Assembly: GCA_020205615.1 (NCBI GenBank)
Contig: CM035160.1
Coordinates: forward strand, 123,967,605 to 124,031,604
Direction of reading: 5' to 3'
Origin: Panax quinquefolius
Lineage: Eukaryota; Streptophyta; Magnoliopsida; Apiales; Araliaceae
Length of the DNA: 64,000 bases
Shown: piece by piece, positions 57,875 through 64,000 of the stretch
How positions within the stretch are numbered: position 1 is the first letter of the stretch
Layout: each line of letters begins with the position of its first letter
Translations under genes and position numbers: made by a program
The notes under the pieces: generated by a model
Databases searched by the model: none
The model's input: only the letters and a program-made list of their open reading frames with translations
What the model was told of the DNA's origin: nothing

Positions 57875-59411
57875 TGATAAGTAGGTTTTATACCTACTTA
57901 TTGGATATCAATTCACGAGAATTATGCTCATCTCAAGTAGATTTTAGTGTGTTTTTAGTTGCATTTTATGTTTATTTTGCAATACTCGTAATTAGAACTC
58001 ATATGGTATGGAAATGTAGGAAATGGCATAGTTCGGCAGTGGCAAAGTGGTATGAGACTATGAAAGGCATTGAAAGTGGAACGTGTGTAGACATGGAATT
58101 GAGCATTGACGAAGGACAAACAACAAGCAGCAAAACAACAAGTAACATTAGCAGAACACAGAAGTAGCGTGGCCGTGCAGCTGAACAAGCTAATTTTTAC
58201 GCACCTGCGCCATCAGCCTGTAGAAGCTAAAATCGCATACACGTGCGCCCACACCCGTTTTGTACAAAAATCTCGCGCGGCCGCGCGAGTCCAATGAAGT
58301 TGTTTGTTGACTTATTTTTAAATTTGAAATTTAAGCGCTTTGTCTTATCTAAAACTATTTTGGTTGGTACCAGACGTGGATCATGATTATTTTTATTAGT
58401 TTTTATCTAAGTATTAGGGTTCTAAGCTTTTGAACTAGTTCTAGAGAGGGTTTTGAGCATAGTTTGAAGATTTTTCTACATCTTCTCTTGAATTCAGTTA
58501 TAAAATAATTAATCATTTCATTTTCTTGGAGATTATTGGTGATTTAGACAACACTTTGGAACAAAATCTACAATTGGGTTTAACCAATTCTATCTTCTCT
58601 CTTAATTGTGATATTTACTTTCCATGTGTTATTGTAATCTCATAATGGTTTTCGGTTCAAAAATGAACTAAATTCCATTATGGGATTCTAACGGATTTTG
58701 ATATGTAGTTTATAATTATTTGCCTTATTGTTTGATTGTATATTTATCAATGGATTATCTAGTATGATTGATTGTATTGCATGAATGTTTGATCATCATT
58801 CACTTTGTATACTTATATGGAATTGAAAAATGACATATGAGTATGGTTATAATCATGATAGCATACGTTTATGAGGCTGAAATGTTTAGCTTTATATTTC
58901 GTGATCCAGATAGAAATATACTATTTCACCGTGTGTAGTAATATAAGAGCATGTGCTTTAATTCTTTATTGCTACAATTTCACATAGAAATATAGTGATT
59001 TTGGTAATATTGTCGATTACATGATTTTATCACATTTGGAAGTTATGTAAATAGGTCGTAATTCATTGAAAAATGGTTATGTCTACTTTGTGCTCTTGGC
59101 TAATTTTTCAAGAAAAATGTATAATCTTAAATGATGGTAATATTTAGATGAAGTATGAAATGAAGTTAGAATCCCATTCTTTCCAAATTTGATTACATTA
59201 AATTAGAATTTTGTTTTTAATTATTAATTGAGTTTAGAATTAATTAAAATTATAAATTATTCGTTTAAGCATATGAAGATAATGATACAATTGATGTATA
59301 ACAATTTAATTTTAAAACCTTTTTTCGTGGATCGATACTTTTCTTATTCTGTACTACTTGTTGACCCATGTATGTTTGCATGAGTTAGAGTCCTTTTATT
59401 AAGACTAAAAA
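57875..59411 (+). mobile_element. LTR-like region, possibly Athila-type
   Basis: It starts TGATAAGTAGGTTTTATACC after a G-rich tract. It contains an 18-bp palindrome at 58272-58289 and, from about 58500, an AT-rich stretch with GTGATTTAGACAACACTTTG. The right border is uncertain, since no matching end and no primer site were found. The 97-codon ORF at 57874-58167 has no family resemblance that I can name. Confidence 0.4.
58272..58289. repeat. 18-bp GC palindrome
   Basis: CTCGCGCGGCCGCGCGAG is a perfect palindrome with a NotI site at its centre, inside a short GC-rich island in AT-rich sequence. It is analogous to the GCGCAGCTGCGC islands of LTR b and C but not homologous in sequence. Confidence 0.9.
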
Positions 59412-59696
59412 TGAGGCAACAAGAAGCAGGCTATAAACGACTATTGCGAGGAGGAGATCCTCGAGAGGTTGAGAGCTCAAGATCAGGCAAAGGATTTAGA
59501 GCATGAGGTAAGAGTGCATAAGCGCACATTAGATAAGATGTACTTCGCATACTCGAGGTCTATAGATCGTACCATAGACAGGGTGGTCTTTTATCTGAAA
59601 GAGGACGAACAGACCTTGCACACCATCACTCGACAGAGGGTGGTTAGCATAACGGTAGAAGTGCATGATAGCGCGATTGCTAGAGGACTATCATAG
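59412..59696 (+). pseudogene. Pre-gag ORF remnant, element J
   Basis: The C-terminal part of the pre-gag protein: EEEILERLRAQDQAKDLEHE, then MYFAYSRSIDRTIDRVVFYL, then TRQRVVSITVEVHDSAIARG, ending TAG at 59694-59696. The AYSRSIDRTIDRV stretch aligns with AFNSAIDRAQNRV of C and with LNKAIKKTQDRV of H. The N-terminal part is missing or replaced by the neighbouring element. The frame is open for about 94 codons, so decay here is limited. Confidence 0.65.
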
Positions 59697-60056
59697 ATAG
59701 TATGGATGGATATGTAAATATATGTGTTTAATTCTATATTTTTGTAATGTGAATCCCTGCTTTTTATATACATAGCGGGATAAATTTTGTAAATCCTTAC
59801 TTGTATATAAGTTAAGGATTAGAATAGGTAAATTCCTTTTTTTGTATTTAATAGAGATGTAAAATAAATAGCCGAAGGTTCTATGCCATGTAAATATAGC
59901 GGATAGTTATATATATGTGTAATGTAAGAATGAAGCATATTAATAGAAGGTTTTATTAAATATGATTGTGATTTGAATGTATTACATTGAATTAAAAAGC
60001 TTAAAAGAATGAAATAAAATAAAATAATAATAACATTATTTTATTTTTAATAGAAA
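59697..60056 (+). other. Spacer between pre-gag ORF and gag, element J
   Basis: AT-rich, 360 bp, no coding frame. It ends ATTTTTAATAG|AAA before the gag ATG, the third instance of an acceptor-like site in that position. Confidence 0.5.
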
Positions 60057-60236
60057 ATGCCGCCAAGAAAACGTCAAAGAAATGAAGAAGCGGAATCTCG
60101 TAGTGAGAATGATAATAGGGATAAGGATCCCGTCCAACAGATTTTAGATTTATTGTTAGGTGCATTCCAACATAGGAATCCCGCTAACGCAAGGGTAGTT
60201 AATACGTTTTGTACCTTCTGTAATGCAAAAGTATAA
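60057..60236 (+). pseudogene. Element J gag, N-terminal fragment
   Basis: It starts MPPRKRQRNEEAESRSENDN and continues DPVQQILDLLLGAFQHRNPA, then diverges before TAA at 60234-60236. C shows PVQQLVTLLTGALTNHPQ at the same place. The rest of the element is absent. Confidence 0.7.
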
Positions 60237-60356
60237 TTTTAATTTAGTATAATTAATGCTATAGTAATATAATTATAGTTTTACTTAAAAAAAAAAAATT
60301 AAAACCCTTGTACATTTGCAAAAAAATTCCTTCCATCTTTAACCCATTAATTAACT

Positions 60357-60410
60357 CATATTATTATTATTATTATTATTATTTTTATTGTTATTATTAT
60401 TATTATTATT
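60357..60410. repeat. TTA trinucleotide microsatellite
   Basis: About 17 TTA/ATT units with one TTTTTATTG interruption. Confidence 0.92.
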
Positions 60411-60908
60411 AAAATAATATGTAGCTTATGTTCCATATACACAAATTAGACCAAACATATATATTGTTTTCCGTTCCTAAATAATAAAACAAATGAGGTT
60501 CATAATCCATGCACTCTGTTATCGACACATGCACAACAATTTCATACATGTCACTTTATAATCTAATAACTCACTTCCATGTGTAATTCCAATTAGTATA
60601 AATTAAGGTAACAACAAATATAACTAAATCTGAATACATTAATATTATTGGTTATAATATATTATATTAACATTTATTATGGACAATTCATTTCCATGAT
60701 CTCTTTTTCCTTTTACACTGATGTAATTCCAATGAAGCTAGTTACACATGTACACAACATTTTAATATTACCAATAACAATTGCCACAGAACAAATTAAT
60801 AACTTTACCTTAATTGGATGAGTTTTCTTCTTCTCTTCCTCCAATTGATTGTATTCTCTTTTTATATTTTCTCCTTCTCATCTATGAGTCGTGATCTCCC
60901 CATAAACT

Positions 60909-60913
<5 letters not shown>

Positions 60914-60974
<61 letters not shown>
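60914..60974. repeat. AT dinucleotide microsatellite
   Basis: About 60 bp of pure AT. Confidence 0.95.
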
Positions 60975-60976
<2 letters not shown>

Positions 60977-61150
60977 AACGAATGACTCAAATGAAATTGA
61001 ATTTTGAAATATTATAAATTAATATTAATTTTTTGATTAGCATATTAAATTATTATGGTACGCATTATAATCATAAAATTAAGATAAATATTTTTTACAT
61101 TCAAAATAAATTTAATAATTACATTTTGAAGATACAATTCTATTGAATAT

Positions 61151-61632
61151 TTTCTTACAGTTCCCAATTTTTTTTTTATCCCACAGTCTTTTTTCCGCCT
61201 CCTCTTCGTTTCTCTCTACGTTAAAAACCCTTTTAGTCGATTATGTCAGTATATATATTAAGAAGGAATTTAACCTAATATATTACTCCTATTCCAATTT
61301 GGTTTTTAAACCCATCACCTTAATTTGGGTTCAAATAGTTTAACATGCCCAAACTTAAATACTTAGAAATTAGTTTGACCCAATTAGTATAAATGCCCAA
61401 ATTAATGTAACCACTTACTTATTATAGTCAATATAAATTAAATACAACTTGACCAAAACTACCAAATATAAGAAAAGTCCAATTTTACTAAGTTAATTTA
61501 TCCATAACTTATTAATACTTATTAGCCAAAATAAATTAAATAACAAGTTTGACTCAAATAAAAGACAAATTCCAAACAATATGTTTTAAGAATATAAAAT
61601 TTTATTTATTTATTTTTTCCGAGTATTACATT
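61151..61632 (-). mobile_element. Element K 3' LTR, start (minus strand)
   Basis: On the minus strand it opens TGTAATACTCGGAAAAAATA at 61632, a common Ty3/gypsy LTR start. It leads to a purine-rich GAGAGAAACGAAGAGGAGGC stretch near 61210, as at transcript starts of other LTRs here. The distal border was not found. Confidence 0.6.
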
Positions 61633-61775
61633 ACATCCCTCTTAAAAATGATTATGTCCTCAGAATCAAAAGAGTAACAAAGATTTACTTGACATTAAAG
61701 AGGTGAGAATACTCTTGCCGAATAATCTCTTACGCCTCCCAAGTAGCTCCGCGCTCCGGATAATTTTAGAAAAAA
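61633..61775 (-). pseudogene. Element K gag-pol tail and polypurine tract
   Basis: On the minus strand it has GGAGCTACTTGGGAGGCGTA, which matches the ATWE-type end of integrase, then GATTCTGAGGACATAATC and TTTTTAAGAGGGATG before the LTR. Here the polypurine module is single, unlike the doublet of A, C, F and H. Confidence 0.6.
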
Positions 61776-61900
61776 TAAAATTAATATTTAATTATTAATA
61801 AAAATTCGGATAATTACATTTTTGCCTCTTTAAAAAAAATAATTCCGTCCTCGGAATTCAATTAAGTTACATAAAGTTTTATTTTAATTTTTATTTAAAT
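61776..61900 (-). mobile_element. Small LTR-start fragment
   Basis: On the minus strand it reads GAATTCCGAGGACGGAATTA, a purine run AAAGAGGCAAAAA, then TGTAATTATCCGAATTTTTA. This is a second polypurine tract and LTR start only 190 bp from the first. The LTR is cut after about 50 bp, so this is a remnant of another insertion or rearrangement. Confidence 0.5.
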
Positions 61901-63210
61901 TATAAAATTATTCATAAACTTTAATTAAGATGTAGCGCCGCCATTTGTAACGATCAAGCCTGGTTCCATCGGTCCACACAATTATCCATGTACTTGTAAA
62001 GAGATTCATCAGCTATCGTGTCAAGCCTTGGTTAGGTTATTCGCGTTAAATCACATGATCCACTGTTGTTGCGGGCCCCCCGTTAATATCTTTGAGTTTC
62101 ATTCTTGCAAACGTACTTTTCAGTACATAATTCGAAACCACAAAATTTCTCTTCATCTAAATACGATTCGAATACCCAAAATTTTTAAAATTATTTTTAA
62201 TTTGTAAAATGTTTATCTTCCACACATGACAAAGATCTAACAAATTATTTTTATTTATTTTACATAAAATCATACAAAACTCCAAGGACATCGGATAAAC
62301 CAAACAACTCTACAAATTATATCAATGTTTCCCAAAATCTTCAAGAGCTTCAAAATATTCAAACCTCAATTCGAACTAGCTAGTTCTTAAATATTATTAC
62401 ATCAAAGAATATACTACTAAGATTTCTTTATCATCATAACAAAGTCTAAGTCAAATATTCTACTATCTGCATAAGCAAACTATAAATATTCAAGATCTCT
62501 CAAAATAAATTGGATTTCATCACTTACTATATATTTAATCATTTAATTGAATCAATCATTCTCTTATTGTAAACCTTACTCCAACAAATTTCAATATCTC
62601 CTCATACCATCACAAAGAATTTCATACAACATAATTTCAATATCCTACTAGAAAATAGCCTCAAAATTGATCATTAACCTCAAATGATTAAATCTAAATA
62701 CTTTGAATATCAACAACTCAAATTACAAGAAATCATTTATACTTAATAATTTTCACTTTATCATAGTATCCCATCAATACACAAACCTCAAATTATCCAC
62801 AAGCTTAACATAAATCAAAATCTAACTCAAATCAAATACTCAATTCAACGATCATAATAATTATTACAAAAAAAACAACTCTAACAAATAATTTTCCAAA
62901 ATCAAATAATCATCGATATACATGCTCACATCATAATCGCATCGCATATAAGATCATTTCTTATATGTACAAAGTATAACTTTATTCACCTCAATGATTA
63001 AATCAGAATTCTTAACTAATATCTTTGCTCAATCACCATAACAAATTATTCCACTTTCCTTAAATCAACTACAAATTGAAAAGAGATCGACAGTTGGTCA
63101 AAATAGAGACCAACCAAACAAAGAACAAAATCAAATCAAACTTCTACGTCTACCCAATGGTTTACCCACAACTCACAAGTCAAACATAAATAGGTTTTCT
63201 ATAAGAAAGA
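61901..63210. other. Non-coding interior of element K
   Basis: No gag-pol motif is readable in any frame. Short texts such as TCAAGCCTTGGTTAGGTTAT occur, but I cannot assign them. It lies between a minus-strand LTR start and a primer-binding site, so it is probably a deleted or non-autonomous internal region. Confidence 0.5.
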
Positions 63211-63228
63211 GCCTAAGCTCTGATACCA
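63211..63228 (-). other. Element K primer-binding site
   Basis: Minus-strand TGGTATCAGAGCTTAGGC, four bases from the LTR. The first 12 bases match the initiator tRNA-Met complement exactly. Confidence 0.9.
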
Positions 63229-63232
63229 TCTT

Positions 63233-64000
63233 TGTAACACCCCCTTCCCGAAAAGGAAAGGAAGGTCACGTGCAAAGCATAACAAACCTTAAATTAAGTA
63301 AACAACGCACTAATAACACCAAATATTTAATAATGATATCCATCAATGAAGTACTGCATACAATTCTCCAACCTGAGTCAAAATAATCAATAGCAAAAAT
63401 CAAATTAACCTAGATGGTCAAAGAAAACTCTCTTTATCACACTAGCCATGAATCACCCATACAAACCTGCCGGAAGAAAAACACAGCATGAGCCAATTGC
63501 CCAGTACGGATATAGATAATACAAAGATGTATAACTGAAATATAAAATTAACTGAAGCAACATACTTAACAAAGCCTCAAGCTTAAAGACCGAAAAAAAT
63601 ATGATATCCAACATCTGAATAGAATATATCCAAATTAACATATTTAACGAAACAAACAGAAGAGTAAAGAATGAACTGAAGTAACTAACTCAATTAATTA
63701 AACTGAACAGAAACAAACAAAACTAATACAATGAAATAATAGGCTGAATCAAATGGTGGTGTGTTATTTCATACCGAGTGAGCTCAGAAATATACATTGC
63801 CACACAGGCAAGTCAAAACAATGCCACACATGTAACCAAAATAATGCCACACAAGCAAATCACACATTGGACTGCGAATTCAAATGTATGCAAATCAGAT
63901 AGGTGTGTTTGGCACAGCATCACAAATCCATAGAACAAAAAATTAGGGTTAACCCATACGCCTCCCACAATAAAACACCAAATAGCCCATTTCCTCCGGA
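63233..64000 (-). mobile_element. Element K 5' LTR, 3' end (minus strand)
   Basis: The plus-strand view starts TGTAACACCCCCTTCCCGAA, so the LTR ends GGGGGTGTTACA on the minus strand. It runs out of the window on the right. The ORF at 63453-63641 has no support as a gene. Confidence 0.75.

Larger units (their letters stand above)
60237..61150. other. AT-rich non-coding stretch with microsatellites
   Basis: No gene, LTR border or primer site was found. It contains a TTA run (60357-60410) and an AT run (60914-60974). It may include the distal part of the minus-strand LTR that starts at 61632. Confidence 0.6.

Noticed and set aside
57874..58167. 97-codon ORF in the LTR-like region
   Set aside because: No recognisable domain, overlaps an opposite frame of equal quality, and lies in what looks like an LTR.

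Overview
The window is a block of nested LTR retrotransposons from a plant nuclear genome. The evidence is AT-rich sequence, LTRs of 2.4 to 3.9 kb, primer-binding sites matching the 3' end of plant initiator tRNA-Met, and Ty3/gypsy gag-pol proteins of the chromovirus (Tekay/Del-like) kind with an integrase C-terminal extension. I found no intact host gene, tRNA or rRNA. A flowering plant is the best guess; the species cannot be named from this sequence. A run of exactly 100 N at 56584-56683 marks a scaffold gap.

Most of the first 47.3 kb can be unwound from perfect or near-perfect 5-bp target-site duplications (TSDs). Element A has its 3' LTR in two pieces (1925-2767 and 45032-47306). It is split by solo LTR b (2768-5686 plus 44044-45026, TSD TCATC). 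That is split by element C (5687-44043, TSD TAAAG/TAGAG), which keeps both LTRs, a primer-binding site and a decayed gag-pol. C is split by element D (9675-31755, TSD TGAGT) and by F, a truncated integrase plus 3' LTR (33338-37637). The 3' LTR of D is split by E (16867-30444, TSD GTTTT), which lies on the minus strand and has three LTRs and two internal regions. This gives five levels of nesting.

Right of 47.3 kb are an LTR fragment of the D/E family, an unassigned leader-like fragment, and element H (minus strand, 48136 to the gap), which has the best preserved gag-pol of the window. Beyond the gap come a D-family LTR end, a region resembling an LTR of the Athila kind, a short remnant J (pre-gag ORF plus gag start), and a minus-strand remnant K (two LTR pieces, a primer-binding site, no coding region).

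The most interesting biology is an extra open reading frame of about 240 codons between the 5' LTR and gag. It is acidic with a likely coiled coil, and it appears in three separate elements (C, H, J) at a similar distance from gag. Sequences resembling splice acceptors sit just before its ATG and just before the gag ATG. The long LTRs of A, b, C and F also have a donor-like AAG|GTA near the presumed transcript start; C, F and H have a TGCAG acceptor about 2 kb further on, followed by a short conserved reading frame. Together these suggest a spliced leader and a spliced, two-ORF layout in this lineage. All coding regions here are broken by stops and frameshifts. Part of that may be methylation-driven mutation or long-read base-calling error.
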